A stretch of DNA of 64,000 nt from Kudoa neothunni (lineage: Eukaryota; Cnidaria). Where the stretch lies: positions 9,176,001 through 9,240,000 of the forward strand of contig OZ199838.1 of assembly GCA_964304625.1 (NCBI GenBank), written 5' to 3'. Positions 1-11,931 of the stretch are shown here, piece by piece. Both the position numbers and the translations under genes were made by a program. Numbering within the stretch: position 1 is the stretch's first letter; every line of letters begins with the position of its first letter. The notes beneath the pieces are model-generated. The model was given only the letters and a program-made list of their open reading frames with translations, was not told the origin of the DNA and did no database searches.

Positions 1-663
1 TCTTAGGAAAGGTTATTGTTTTGGACTTCTGGATAGTTCTACTCCCTCGCCAAACCAATGGTCTCCTAGTTATCTGCAATGCTCCACTTGTCATATTCAT
101 TTTATGTACAATAAACTAATAACTATTTAATTCGAACCGAAAAATATTACTATAGTAATATTAGAAATAACAATACTAAACCAGTTTAATTATTTATTGT
201 ATTCAGAATTTGAAAATACAATAGGTTTATAGTTCGTTTAATTGTACAACTCACATTGCTAAGCTCCTTTGAAGTTTGTTTAATAATAACACCTAAATAA
301 TTAGTTGAGAATTCTGCAAATCATAGCTAAAAATTTCTGGATTTTGTCAAAATCTATTATTATATTTTTAATATCTTATACTGAAATATTAAAAATAAAT
401 AACCAAATAATATTGTGAATGAGCAACAAACTTTTTTGCTACATAATATCAGTTCAAAGCTCCCCCAAGTGAATATGCACCGTAAACTTTAATTAAGAAA
501 TAATTTTTTGCGCAATCTTCAATATCACAATATTTTTAAAATAAAAGATTATTGTTGGAAAAAAGTGATATAAAAATTATTCCTATTTTAAAAATAAATT
601 GTAGGAATAAAAACGACTTGTAATGAATATAATTAATCCATTCGTGCATTTACATCTGCTTGT
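1..663. other. Left-edge intergenic DNA, no gene recognised
   Basis: AT-rich sequence without a recognisable gene. One short open stretch on the minus strand starts with ATG at 100 and runs off the left edge (about 33 codons, beginning MNMTSGALQITRRP). It could be the first exon of a gene outside the window, but it matches nothing I know. Confidence 0.3.
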
Positions 664-671
664 ATTATAAT

Positions 672-2577
672 TAGGGTTGGCGACTTTCGACGTTTATTTT
701 TTTTTACAAACCGACGGTTTTAATTGATCGAAATAAATAAAAATTTAAAATCTATATTTTTTGCGAAAAACAATAAAATTGACCTAAATACTGTCTAATA
801 AGTAATATTATAGTTGAGATTTACTGTGAGGGACCATTGAAATTTAACACTAATAACATTGTGAGGCGTTCAACTGTAAGATTCATCTTTTCTTTGCCGA
901 AAACATACCTTAATTTTGAAAAGCTCCTGTCGACGTTGATGGATGATATAGGAATAGTCAATAAATCCTCCGAAAGTTGTGAAAAAACTGGACAGCTGTT
1001 TGATTTATTCTTCCAGAAATCATTGTTGATGGATGGATCTGATTCTTTCAAAATTTTGCAGAGGAGATCATATTCTTTTTGAGTTTCAGACTTCACATTT
1101 ATCTATAAAAATAAATAAGACCAGCAATCCACATTTTAGATTGTAATTTTATTTTTCGGATCAATTTCTTTAATCGTTCGGAAAAATGTAGTCGATGGCA
1201 AACAATCGTTAACACTATTTATTACTGACTGGTGAATCTCATAAACAATTTCAGAACTCAAACTTTCTGTTTTAATCATTAATTGACTTCTATATTCAAA
1301 TGGAATAAGTCCGAGAATATCTTTATAAACTGTGATTAAATCTTTCGGGTTAATTCTAAAGTCATCTTTTATCCAATCAGCAATTCTTGAAATAGAGCAG
1401 TTTTCCTCAGTTCATCCATTAAAATATTTAATGGACAATAAAATGTATTGTAAATATCTGAATCAAATTCAATTATTGAGTTCAATTTTTGTTCTGTTTC
1501 ATATTTTTTAGTTTCTTTTAAGAACCAGTGACTACAGGATAGCAATCATTTATGTGTTTTAAACAGTTAAAGAAACTACATCATCGTATGTCCAAAACAC
1601 GAGGAATTTCCTACGTTGTTTGGAAGTTATCTTTTAGATGAACCCAAAACTTCCTTTTATAATTACCATTTTTTGATAAAAGGGCGAAAACTTCACGGCA
1701 AACCTTTTTGTATCGGAAAAGTATTGATTTGTAGCTTTTTGAACTGCCAAATGAATAATGTGTGAAAAACATGGATTTCTGATGATAGCTGTTATACATG
1801 GTTCTCAAATTCTTAAAATACTTTTTCATGTACTGTGTTGAGTCAGAAACAATCGCAATGCATTTATCCCATTTTAAGTCGTACCAATTTGGTACACTAG
1901 ATATGTGATCAGCTATGATTACGGATTTGCATTTAACAGGCCTCGAAGAATCAAGCTTTATAGTTCTCCCTTTACCGGTAACGCAATCAGGAAAAGAAGC
2001 TAATGCATTGAAAATCGGCATATTTTTCGAATCAGGGGACTCATCAATTATTAAACTAAATCTTACATCCCTCATCGCTGATCGCTGATTTAATGTTATC
2101 GACACCTTCTTGGAATACAGCCAAATGATATTTATCAGTCAATGTTTTCCCATTTGGCAAGGATCTCGAAGCTGAGCAATACTTAAAAGGGAACCCCCAC
2201 AAATTACATTTTTTACTAATTGCATCAAATGGAAGACCGTCAACAATTTCAATCTTCACCGAATCGATTTCAATATTACTCAATTTAGATCTGTCGAGAT
2301 TTAGAATATTTTTTAACGGTATTGTTTTAGAAACCTTTGACGTTATTGACAAATATTCCTGTGAACTGAAATGTTCTTGAATTTTGTTTTGTTTACGCGG
2401 CAACCGAAACTTGCAATATTTACAAGGCAAGGAATCGCCAGCAGCCTCTAAACCAGCCCACGACACTAAATAATTGGTAATATCACGTCGCTTCCTACCC
2501 ATCTTAATTCGATGTTGACATGTCAAAATCGTTTTTTACCGATCAAAATAGATTTTAATCGAAACTCGCCAACCCTA
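672..2577 (-). mobile_element. hAT DNA transposon, near complete, decayed
   Basis: The ends are inverted repeats beginning TAGGGTTGGCGA. The element is flanked on both sides by the 8-bp duplication ATTATAAT (664-671 and 2578-2585), the size hAT transposases make. It is about 1.9 kb and carries one transposase gene on the minus strand. Both ends can still be read exactly, so the copy is not ancient, although its gene is broken. The element at 6272-6766 is a shorter relative with a similar terminus. Confidence 0.9.
821..2526 (-). pseudogene. hAT transposase (BED finger, DUF659, hAT C-terminal domain), broken
   Basis: Reading the minus strand from about 2526, the N-terminal part (2056-2526) has a BED-type zinc finger region with CKYC and a later His. 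The middle part (1611-2105) is in another frame and contains FSLIIDESPDSKN, which matches the DUF659 catalytic-Asp block. The C-terminal part (821-1096) contains SSINVDRSFSKLRYVFGKEK, the hAT dimerisation block. The parts overlap or lie in different frames, and 1100-1600 is open only in short pieces, so I count at least four breaks. The likely start is either the Met at 2526 or MGRKRRD a few codons later. Confidence 0.8.
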
Positions 2578-2585
2578 ATTATAAT

Positions 2586-4117
2586 CATAGGAGTATACTC
2601 ATATAAAGTTCTCATATTTGTCCGAGCTTGAGTTTACAGTTGTACGTGTGTGTTAAACTAAAATTATTTGGAATACAGCATTTAGTATACACTTGATAGG
2701 AATAGATTATTATAAAGATTTTCTATTTCACATAAAAGTATTAATATAATGAATATTGTTCTAAGAAGTAACGAATTGCTATATGCCCTATAACCAAGAA
2801 GATCAGCACGTACCCGTGAAGGATTTATATTCGTTTGTTTCATATTAAAAGTTATTTAAAATTTGCTTTTATATTCTATAGGAGAAAATAAATTAATTGA
2901 AGAGTATAATGTTCTAAAGATGCCAAATATGCCACGAAGAGAAATTTTAAGGCGGGTGAAGCCATTAACATCATATTTACCAGAGATATTGCACACCCCT
3001 TAAATTTCGTGGTATATACCAATTTTTAGGATATGAATTAAATATTCAAACATTACAGATATATTTTAAATACAAATGATTTGAGATTATAAACTGTTAT
3101 CGTAAACTTTACGACGTAAAGTAATGAGTTGGCGGGGCTACACGCAATCTAAAACCTATTTAAGATGTGCGTAGAGTTTTTAAATTCTATAATTTCTGTT
3201 CAAACTTCTTAGCTACTATTTATATTTCTCCCAAGTTCATAAAAATGTTAAAATATGATATCAATCATGTTAATCGAATAAGATTGAAATGATATTCATT
3301 TTTCCAAAAATTTTGTCGCTTTTTTAATTTAAATAAACTTTCTTACTTTAAAACTGATACAACTGATGTAATAATTTTCTACATTAGATTTAACTATTCT
3401 TAAAGAAACATTTAATCTCCAAATCCAAATTTTTTTTCCTAGCTTAAAGTTAATATCTAAATAAAAACCAAAAAGATTTATATGCTAAAAAATTGAATAT
3501 GGTGTCAAAACTGTATAAAACATGGCCTGTAGATGAAATAGATAATTTTAGAATCCACACTTGATTTAATTCGAAAAAATTACAGTCTGATCTTATTACG
3601 CACTATTCTGTTAGTAAATAAAAAATTAATGCTGTATTGGATAAAACCGATATTATTATAATATGCATACTTATTTTGGATTAGTTAATATAATTATCCC
3701 CAAATAATTCAAAGAGAAAGTTTCCATCAAAAATACCACCCCTCGATAAAAATCAATCGATATTTAACTTTTTATTTAGTTTTTTTAAACTAAAAACACA
3801 TATTTTCAACTTTCATATTTTTTTAATTTAGGTCGTGTTGGTTTTTTTACCCCAATAATATTAGTGCAACTAAATTTATTCTAAAGTCTAAAAATTGTGT
3901 TAAAATAGCGAACGTATAGTATTCCGCTCACAAATATTTTTATTTGAATAAGCTTAAGATCATCCACAATATAATCGGGAGTAATATTTGACATTATTTT
4001 TTTGGGCATCATCCTCATTTTTATTACCTATCCTTTTAATATCTAGGCTAATTTTCAAGCATATAACTTAAAAATTATATATTTTTTAATTTTTCAATAG
4101 TACACAAAATTTAAATA
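2586..4117. other. AT-rich intergenic DNA
   Basis: No gene is recognised. Around 3580 a short motif (TACAGTCTGATCTTATTACG) loosely resembles the terminus of the pogo-like element at 5763, but I found no partner end. Confidence 0.3.
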
Positions 4118-4125
4118 CATTAAGA

Positions 4126-4711
4126 CAGGGGTTCTCGACCGTTTTTTTCAAATTTACCCCCTCATCCTGGTGATCCTGGTGAAAAATCCAAATTTATCCC
4201 TATACGTTGGAAACCAAATTCATATTCGCTTCAGATTTTATATTGTTTTAGAAATGGCAGAGATTATTCACTTGGTAAATTCTATTCCTAAAAGGCATTT
4301 ACGCTTGTGTAATGACAATTTTTATTCCTATCAACTCTAATTCGTAAGCTGTCTACAGATTTAATTTTATTAGATTTTTCTATATTAAATTATTTCTGAC
4401 CTGTCTTTCCCTCTTAGGGGTCAGAGATAATCAGAAATAGTCAAAACTAGTGACACTTAAATATTATTTACCACGCAAATGGCAACTTTAAGTATTTTGT
4501 TAGGTTACATCACTAAAAAACAAATGAGTCATACAAGAGACCGTTTATAGTTTTATAAATATTTGTTAAATATCTACCAATTTATTATTGAGTTTAATAA
4601 TCCCGAATAATATAATTCCTTAGAAATCCATCGGTACGTCATAAACCGCATTCTGGAAGAATTACCCCTATCCAATTTTGATGTTATTTAATTTACCACC
4701 GGTTGAGAAAC
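4126..4711. mobile_element. Non-autonomous hAT element (MITE, 586 bp)
   Basis: The left end CAGGGGTTCTCGACCG and the right end, read inward as GTTTCTCAACCGG, are hAT-like inverted repeats. A perfect 8-bp duplication CATTAAGA flanks the element at 4118-4125 and 4712-4719. No coding capacity is seen. The right terminus lacks the first few bases expected from the left one, so the ends are not symmetrical. Confidence 0.75.
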
Positions 4712-4719
4712 CATTAAGA

Positions 4720-5575
4720 TGTTCATATTTGTTTTAAGGATTCCCCATAATATTTATCTCAAACAATTAAGAGTACTGAAAATTTCAGTATTCATCAACA
4801 CCGCTACCCAGGGGGTCCAAAGCTTGTTTTTTCCGTCAGCCTCGGGTTTTTTCATTTATGTACAAAACTAAGTTTTTATTAAATAAAATCAGGTTATTTT
4901 TAATAATAAAATTAAATTAAAAATTAAAAAGAATCACAAATTATTCATGGTTTCACAACTAAACCAAAATAAAACTGTATAATCCCTCGAGTGCGTCTCA
5001 TATTTTGGGAAGGTAGCACGCTTTCTCCAAAGCGTTGCCTCGGTATTGCGGTTTCACTCATTAGTTATTGACGTCATTTTATTTTATTCAGTATTTTATA
5101 GGATTTTTTAATTAACTTAACTATTATACTATATTATTCTGACAGTATTTGAAGAATTTTCTCTTTAATAAATGCCATGAAAATAAAGCGAACCAACTTA
5201 TTGAAAGGGAAAACAATAAAATTCAAGCGGTTTTCATAGCTTCTACTCGGACTTATTAATATCTTCACAAAACGAAATCCCACAAAAAACAATTATAAGA
5301 AGTGAGCGATGGAGCCGTAAGTCAAGGATATGTTGTCAACTTAAAATATTAGAGAAAATCTGACACAAAAATCAGGACAAGGGTATGATAATCGACCGAT
5401 AGCCAAGACCAGAAAAAAGGGTTCAATATTATTTTATTTTTCCGAATATTATACTTTTAATTCTTCGGTTGTTTAAAAAATACCGGTAGACGCCCTGCCA
5501 TACATTATCGGGCGATGCTAGGATTCCGCGCCAGTTAATCGATAAAGACGCGTACATAAACTCATCGTTATCAAT
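4720..5575. other. AT-rich intergenic DNA
   Basis: No gene is recognised. A hAT-like terminus motif (CAGGGGGTCCAAAGC, about 4811) stands alone without a visible partner. Confidence 0.3.
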
Positions 5576-5762
5576 TACAGTGCAGCCTTAGGCTTCGACC
5601 ATGATCCGTTTTTAAAGTGTGCTCGAACTCAGAATAATTTTTTCCCATACAAAATATTGAAAATTAGTTTGGTCTGTTATTACTCATCAAATAAATGACT
5701 ATTTTTTCTTATTTATTGAAAAAAATGTATAAATCTTTTATATAAAATATAAGAAATAAATA

Positions 5763-6954
5763 CAGTAGGCAACCGATATTACGCACTTTCGTCGATGTGA
5801 TGTATTCAAAGTATATATTGGATGAAACGTTATATAATATTTTTGTGATTGTAAAAAGATACAGTCTTAAAAATATTTACGAATTAAATTAGGAAATTAT
5901 CAATCGGTTGTATCACATGACTAACAGATAATACACACTTTTTTCGGCCAAAACACGTAGATTAAGTTGTTTTTATTAGAAACGAGGGAAAAATTTTAAT
6001 TCTGACGGTTGAATTTTTGAACGAATAGAAAAGTTTTTTGAGATATCTAGTAAAAAAAGTGGTCATTTCCATGAAAATGAAAATTTATTTCAAGACAATG
6101 TTAGTTGAAAATTAAAGAATAGTATAGATGCACACAAATAAATATTTTACGATTAAAATAGAAAAAACATTTTCATATTATGCTAAAAAATGCATAAGAA
6201 ATAAAATAAAATTTATAATTTTTTAGAATTGACCATGTACTAACTTTTATCCCAATGTAAAAAGATATAAATAGGGATCGTAGTTTTCGATTAAAATCGA
6301 TTTTAATCGTCGAATTTTAAATAAAGTTTCGACGTTTATTTCCCGGGAAAATTCGAAATTTTGTGAAAAAATTGAAATGGGTAGTAACCGGAGAGAAATT
6401 AATAATTTCTTTGTTGAATAGATCGACACAGAGCAGGTGGGAAATAAATTTTCTGATAAATATTGCAACGTGAAATTATCCCTACAACAAAATAGAATTT
6501 ACAAGAAAACAAAAGAAACATCGTTAAAAAGCGCATCAAGACATTTCTCTTCCAGTTACTGTTGTAGAGATAGAAAAAAATAACAAATTTGAGAAAAATT
6601 AGGTTTCTGTTATTGTTCTCGACGTTATTCCACTATCGCTATTTGATAAGAAAAGATTTTTATAAGGAGCTCTCTTTCAAATTTTTTTAATATATGTAAT
6701 GTTTTAACATTTACGCGTGCGTATTATTAGGTTGACCAAAATATACGTCGAAAACTACGATCCCTAGATATAAATATTTTACCAATAAATATGATTAAAA
6801 CAAAAATTGCGAGTTATTTATCGGGCCAATATTTCTAATAATGTTTTTTATTCCAATTAAATAAAAGGTGTAATACCTATGCTGAAAAATAAAAAAACAC
6901 AAAAAAATAATAACTCCGCACGCATTTTTAGTGCGAATTATCGGTTGCTTATTG
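5763..6954. mobile_element. Pogo/Tigger-like MITE (middle element of the nest)
   Basis: The inverted ends CAGTAGGCAACCGATATTAC (left) and CAATAAGCAACCGATAATTC (right, read inward) are flanked by TA at 5761-5762 and 6955-6956. It interrupts the outer element: the relative at 53.8 kb reads continuously across the insertion point. No coding capacity is seen. It is interrupted in turn by the hAT derivative at 6272-6766. Confidence 0.7.
6272..6766. mobile_element. hAT deletion derivative (495 bp) keeping a BED-finger remnant
   Basis: The perfect inverted ends TAGGGATCGTAGTTTTCGA are flanked by the 8-bp duplication GATATAAA (6264-6271 and 6767-6774). The plus strand from about 6379 reads MGSNRREINNFFVE, a stop, then IDTEQVGNKFSDKYCNVKL. 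This aligns with the start of the 672-2577 transposase (MGRKRRDITNYLVSW), so it is an internally deleted member of a related family. Just inside the left end is a 22-bp palindrome (CGATTAAAATCGATTTTAAT and two more bases). Confidence 0.85.
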
Positions 6955-7348
6955 TATTAAATATAATTATAAATATGAAATATAGGATAAATATTTTTTG
7001 ATGGCGTTTGCACAATTTGATAGAGCGAATGTTCTTCTAGAGGTTCTTCAGTCGGCTGTGTTTGCTCACACTGGATATGTTCCAAATACCGTTTCTATAT
7101 GTGTTCGAACTCCGAGGTTGTACTGTATATAATTTCAATTAAAAATTCTTATTATATCTTACATTATGTAGCCTAAGAGTCACGTAATAAAACTATTAAA
7201 TTATGTTAAGCGCGTATGTTATGTGAGCTTAAAAACAATATTTTATCATGCGCAGGAAATAGCACCAATATTTTTAACTCTACAAGTAATAAAGTTCAGC
7301 AGTTAAAAATAATCGACGCAACAAAATTTTTTTTATCAAATTTGTTAA

Positions 7349-7739
7349 CTAATCCATATGACGATGGCCTAATCTTCCAGGGTGGCATTTGTCAGTGACG
7401 GACACATCATATTGAATTTGTAGATTGGGATAGGATTCACCTTTCATTAGGTAATAGTAATTCCTGCATTTTGGGCACTGTGAACGGTTATTTCTGAAAA
7501 GGATAATTTGAGGATGGCTTGAATTGGTACACATGCAAGGAACAGTCATCACCGAATCCATATGAGTGATAACAATTGGATTGTCAAGAGAACCTCTGAA
7601 CCTTTTAGGTTCCACATAGAGTGGTTCGAGTATTTCCCGATTGCTATCTTTGACTGCTCTATCTTGTTCAAAGAGTAGCGGCTCTTTTGACGCAGGGTCA
7701 AAAAAAGAAACTGGTCTAAATTTTTGGTATACTAAAAAA
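7349..7739 (-). CDS. COX5B: Cytochrome c oxidase subunit 5B (subunit Vb), 5' end not resolved
   Basis: A nuclear-coded, matrix-side structural subunit of mitochondrial respiratory complex IV that binds zinc. The minus-strand reading runs ...SKEPLLFEQDRAVKDSN..., then VEPKRFRGSLDNPIVITHMD and TVPCMCTNSS...SQCPKCRNYYYLM. The pattern Cys-X-Cys, about twenty residues, Cys-X2-Cys is the family zinc site, and EPKRF...DNPI matches the conserved DPKRF/ENP region. After the zinc site the frame runs about 25 residues past the usual end to a TAG at 7349. An acceptor-like TTTTTTAG lies near 7739, so the presequence is probably on an upstream exon, perhaps within 7764-7970. It lies just downstream of EIPR1 on the same strand. 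Confidence 0.75.
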
Positions 7740-7966
7740 GTCAGAATTATTTAGTGTATCAAGTCATTCGTAGTAGTGCGTGGCAATAACGGCACACATA
7801 CTAGGATTGGATGTGCTTTTCAACACCTTAAATGACCAAAACTGTTCTACATATGGGAACCACGTTTGGAACCAATGCGATCTCACAAGCGACATTAGTG
7901 GCGAAATTAGATTCTGCGCATAAAATACAAATTTAAAAATCACGCATGCGTATAATATAAAAAATG

Positions 7967-9640
7967 TCAATTGCTTAGTATTAGACTATATCTAACATCA
8001 TCATTAACGTCACATAGAAAAAATCTTCCGTTGTAAGAGAGTGAAGCATATTTGAAGGCGTCCGCATTTGAAAACACAGAACAATACACAGTATCCTCGT
8101 GTGAATCATTTACGTCCAATACGACACTATTAATATTTTGGTTAATAATTGGCTTATCTCTATTAATTAGAATTATTTTGTTTGCAATATAAATATATAA
8201 GCTCACCCATGATTTTTATATTCATTAAATTTTAATTCCTCATTTTTCGAGTCAGAACTGATCAGTAAAAGTTTCGAGGTTGAATCACTACTGGCAGTTG
8301 TTATCAGTTGATCATAACAATTATCATATTTGACACTCCATACACTAAATAAAGATTTCGTTTCATAAATATTAAATAAAGTCATTTTACCAGTGAGAAT
8401 GCACTGGAAAACTCTCAATAGGATTTGCACAGTTGCGGCAATCCCAAAACTTTATCGAGCCATCTTCAGAAGAGGTGACAAAGTGAAACGCATTACCAGA
8501 ACTTAAATCCAGATTCAAAGTTCTGTTTATAGGATTTCCTGTTGAAAATTGTAAACTATTCCTATTCGTTGTGATGAGTGTATCGTGAGACTCAATTTAA
8601 GCTATTGCATACTTGTTTGCTCTAGTGTCCCAAATAGTCAGGGTGTTATTTGACGATATACTGTAGAAAATGGTGGATCCATGGTGGATACGCCAACATC
8701 CACCAATAAAGTTTTCCCCACGATAATAATCGCATTCGAAACTGTGTTCTTGCTATAGCAATAAGCAATAAATAAATTAATACGGGATAATTTGAAAAAA
8801 CGTCCATTCACAATAATGTTTTTAATATTTGAACTATGGTGAATGGAAATGATTAACTTCTGCACTTACATTTATACCACCGTCCCCATTTAGTGAATAA
8901 ATTTCTAGATTGTTTTTCGAGATGGAACAAAAACGATAAATATGTAATTGATTCCATAATATTCTAATGAAAACAAAAATCAAATAATATTTTTATTCAA
9001 AAGTTACTTTATGGGTATATTAGACGGAACATCTACAATTTTTTCAATCTCTCCGGTCGGATTGTTAGTTTGATTCTTCTCTTGCAATTGCCAAAGGGTT
9101 GATTTCATTTCTTTGGAACCTACACATTTGTTAATATACATATGTTTTTATCGGATCAATAATACTGTCAGCATAGCATGTACTCAAAAATTGTTTATCG
9201 CTTTTACATGTGGAAATATCCCTTTATATTTATGATGAAATTAGAACTTATATAGCTCTACTATCTAATCTACCATATGGTTCCTACATCGTGCTCGAAT
9301 TGTGTTTTCCTTAATGTATTGCTCTCCTCGCAATATTCAACCATTAAAACCTAACCTAATTAGTTATACAGAGATGCGATGTGGATTCTACTCTTTTGGT
9401 ATTTTTTAAACATTGTGTTCCAATTAAAAATTTGCAGCTATTTTCCTCCCAAACACAAGGTGTTAGACATCTAGACTTGTACAATTGACCGATTTGTCCA
9501 GTGAATTTAAAATCAATATATACTGGTGCGTCAGTGCCACAGACCAGTTTATTTGATGATAACGACTGTTTCTCATTCATCACGGTCTTTACGTCTTTAC
9601 TGGTGGTGAGTTTGCGCAATGAATTGATTAGTGGTTGCAA
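7967..9640 (-). CDS. EIPR1: EARP-interacting protein 1 (TSSC1), WD40 protein
   Basis: EIPR1 is a WD40 beta-propeller that binds the EARP and GARP tethering complexes in endosomal recycling and dense-core vesicle biogenesis. Landmarks from the minus strand: APVYIDFKFTGQ and KFLIGTQCLKN (human APVIYGLEF, RFLVGTQSLK); SKEMKSTLWQLQEKNQ; NNTLTIWDTRANK; EDGSIKFWDCRNCANPIESF; HSHW joined across an intron to VWSVKYDNCYDQLITTASSD; and HEDTVYC...YASLSYNGRFFLC near the end (human EHEDSVYAVEW...FASLSYDGRLV). At least six introns of about 36-80 bp have GT/AG ends, for example just after HSHW near 8397 and after KNHG near 8205. The stop is TGA at 7967. The first Met at 9640 gives a longer N-terminus than in human; an internal Met about 21 codons later is also possible. 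It looks intact. Confidence 0.88.
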
Positions 9641-10639
9641 GTTTTGATATTTTAATATTTTTAGCTATGGTTTAATTGGATAATTTTTGTTATCAAATTA
9701 ATGAATTATTCAACCGATTTGACAAAATCATCTTTCTTCATATAGAGGAGTGTCGATGGAGGAATTGGAACTCCAAATTAAGGAGATCCATTTTTGGATG
9801 TTTGACAGAGAAGATTTATAATTTTTATGTTTTTAAATAAAATATTTAAATTAAAGTCATCCAAAATTAAAAGTAGGCATACAACCTCAGTTGTAAAAAT
9901 GGTATAAATCAACTCTTCTCAACGAGAGGAGTTTGATCACAATTGAAAATAATTTTTGATAACTTTTTTAGAATAAACTATCGATTTTTATATTAGATAA
10001 TCGTAAAAACTTGATTAATATGGGATTACTTTTCCTAGTTTTATCAGTTTTCATTTTCTTCCAATTAAATATAATGGGGAATATTATATGAGGCGCGGTT
10101 TATTCAAAAAATTAATGAGTAAAAACTTTTAGTTTTAATATCAGAAGCGATTTTAAAACGGAAAAACATCATTTAGATTTGACAAAATTCTAGTGATCTA
10201 TAACGCATAATAAAAGATCCGTAGCCGTGTTTTTCCTAGTGAATGCAAAGTCAGAAAATGGAGTGAAAATTACATTGTTTATTGCCTTATAAAAGTGGTT
10301 ATCAGTGGAGTGAAAAACATAGTGTACACTTGGTCGTATTATCCTTGCAAATTCTAAACTCAAACCGTCCAAACTTGGTAAACGAATACTTTTAGACAAA
10401 ACATGAAAGAAGATACCAGAGAATAATCCCGAATTCTTAAAGACTAAAAGTAACTTTTTTGATATCAGACGAGCTCTCTCTCTAAGCTAGAATTTACATC
10501 GTTTGAGAATTTACAGTTAATTGCTTAATTTAAAATTATGCATGGGGTTTCGAAAATTAAGGAACCTTTCTCAAACCATGTGTGGAGAGTACAATTTTTA
10601 ACCTTAGGGAAGAAAAGATGGGAAAACTTCAAAATATTT
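9641..10639. other. Intergenic DNA with a possible MITE remnant
   Basis: No gene is recognised. A block near 9920-9975 (CAACTCTTCTCAACGAGAGG, then ATTGAAAATAATTTTTGATA) resembles the terminus and core of the hAT MITE at 28597-28761 and may be an old copy. A 69-codon minus-strand frame at 10190-10399 matches nothing I know. Confidence 0.3.
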
Positions 10640-11480
10640 CGTTATCAAATATCCAATGATGTCATCAGGAATAGAATCGATGGCGGTAGTGTTGATTTAT
10701 TCAATCGGCATTGATTTAGACATCGAAACATCACCTTTTAAGATGATTATTACAATAGATGAAACAACCGATTTTTTATAAGTTCTAATTATCAAATTGC
10801 CTTTTTTCGTTATATTAAAGGTAATGTTATCGAGAAAGATTTCCTATTCCATAAAGAGATGAAGATAGCGACAATTGCAATGGACGTATTTTATAAGACG
10901 AAGAGATTTTTTGATTAAAATGTTTTCCCTTTGGACGTTATAGAGTCCATATGCACGGATTGTGCTCCTAACACGTTAAGATACCGGGCAGGCTTTGTTG
11001 CACTTATGAGAATAAAATCCATTAAGTTAAATTGACTCATTGTATTATTCGTTAACACATCTAAATGTCAAAATTTTGTCCGTTACATTGAAAAATGTTC
11101 TCGATTATTGTATTAAAATCGTGAATTTATCAGAGAAAGAGCATTCAATCATAGGCTTTTCAAGTCCTTTGCCATACTTTCGATAATAACGCTGTCGTCT
11201 TATTTTTTCATACCGAAGTTAAATGGTTTTCTCGAAGTTTTGGCAGGATTTTTTAATCTGAGAAAATTCGTTCGTTTTTATTAACCCGAAGGGGTTAAAC
11301 TCTGTCTTAAAACTGACAAAATTTTAAACTTAAATATACATAAAGATTCAATTTATTTAAAGGAGTAGAAAAACTGACTTAAAAATATGGAAGATTTCGT
11401 TATAGAGAAATTTATAAGCACAAAGACATTTCGTTAAATATTCACGCGCGCGCATGTTGAATTCATTCGCTTTTTTAAGG
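10640..11480 (+). pseudogene. Decayed hAT transposase, ZBED5/SCAND3-like type
   Basis: In pieces from different frames the plus strand reads MSIDIETSPFKMIITIDETT, FFVRYIKGNVIEKDFLFHKE, ESICTDCAPNTLRYRAGFVA, FIRERAFNHRLFKSF and FFIPKLNGFLEVLAGFFNLR. These follow, in order, the catalytic core of ZBED5-like hAT transposases (typical blocks: LDESTD, VRYI...EFLFC, VCTDGAPAMLG, IRARALNHRLF, WLSRG...LFELR). Many stops and frame changes separate the blocks. No BED finger, C-terminal domain or terminal repeats were found, so this is an old fragment. Confidence 0.7.
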
Positions 11481-11931
11481 TACTTTCTAGAATTGATTCC
11501 TTAATAAATGACCTAATAATCATAATTAATTAGAAACAAAAATTTTAAATTAGTTTTACTGGTTTCATCATTTATTGTTCTAAAAAGAAAATTCAATTTT
11601 TTAATGTGTGATCTTTCTTATAATGAAAGTTTGTTTACAAACATTTGAAATTAAATAATTTAAAATGTATAATAGTGATTTTTTATGTATAAATAATAGT
11701 TGTAGTCATCGTAGGAAGTTCGAAATAGTGTATTTTGATATTACAACTAAGGAAATAAGGTTGGTCAACACCTTGCTCAAAAAAATTTCTCACCATATAT
11801 TTAGCGTCTATTCAACTGATTCAAACAGTAGCAAAACATTCTAAAATACGTTTTTATCCTATAAATATAAATATATATACGAAAAAATTATTTTATGACC
11901 AAATATCAAATTATATAAGGTATTTCCGTAC

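Larger units (their letters stand above)
5578..7125. mobile_element. Pogo/Tigger-like MITE (outer element of a nest)
   Basis: The left terminus is CAGTGCAGCCTTAGGCTTCG and the right terminus read inward is CAGTACAACCTCGGAGTTCG; each is flanked by TA, as for pogo/Tc1-type elements. Its own sequence is only about 185 bp on the left (5578-5760) and 170 bp on the right (6957-7125). The rest is a second element inserted in it. An uninterrupted relative lies at 53799-54188. Confidence 0.7.

Noticed and set aside
8440-8640. In-frame TAA in EIPR1 as evidence for a pseudogene
   Set aside because: The stop lies within a 72-bp GT/AG intron; joining WDTRANK to GNPINRTLNL restores the WD40 repeat.
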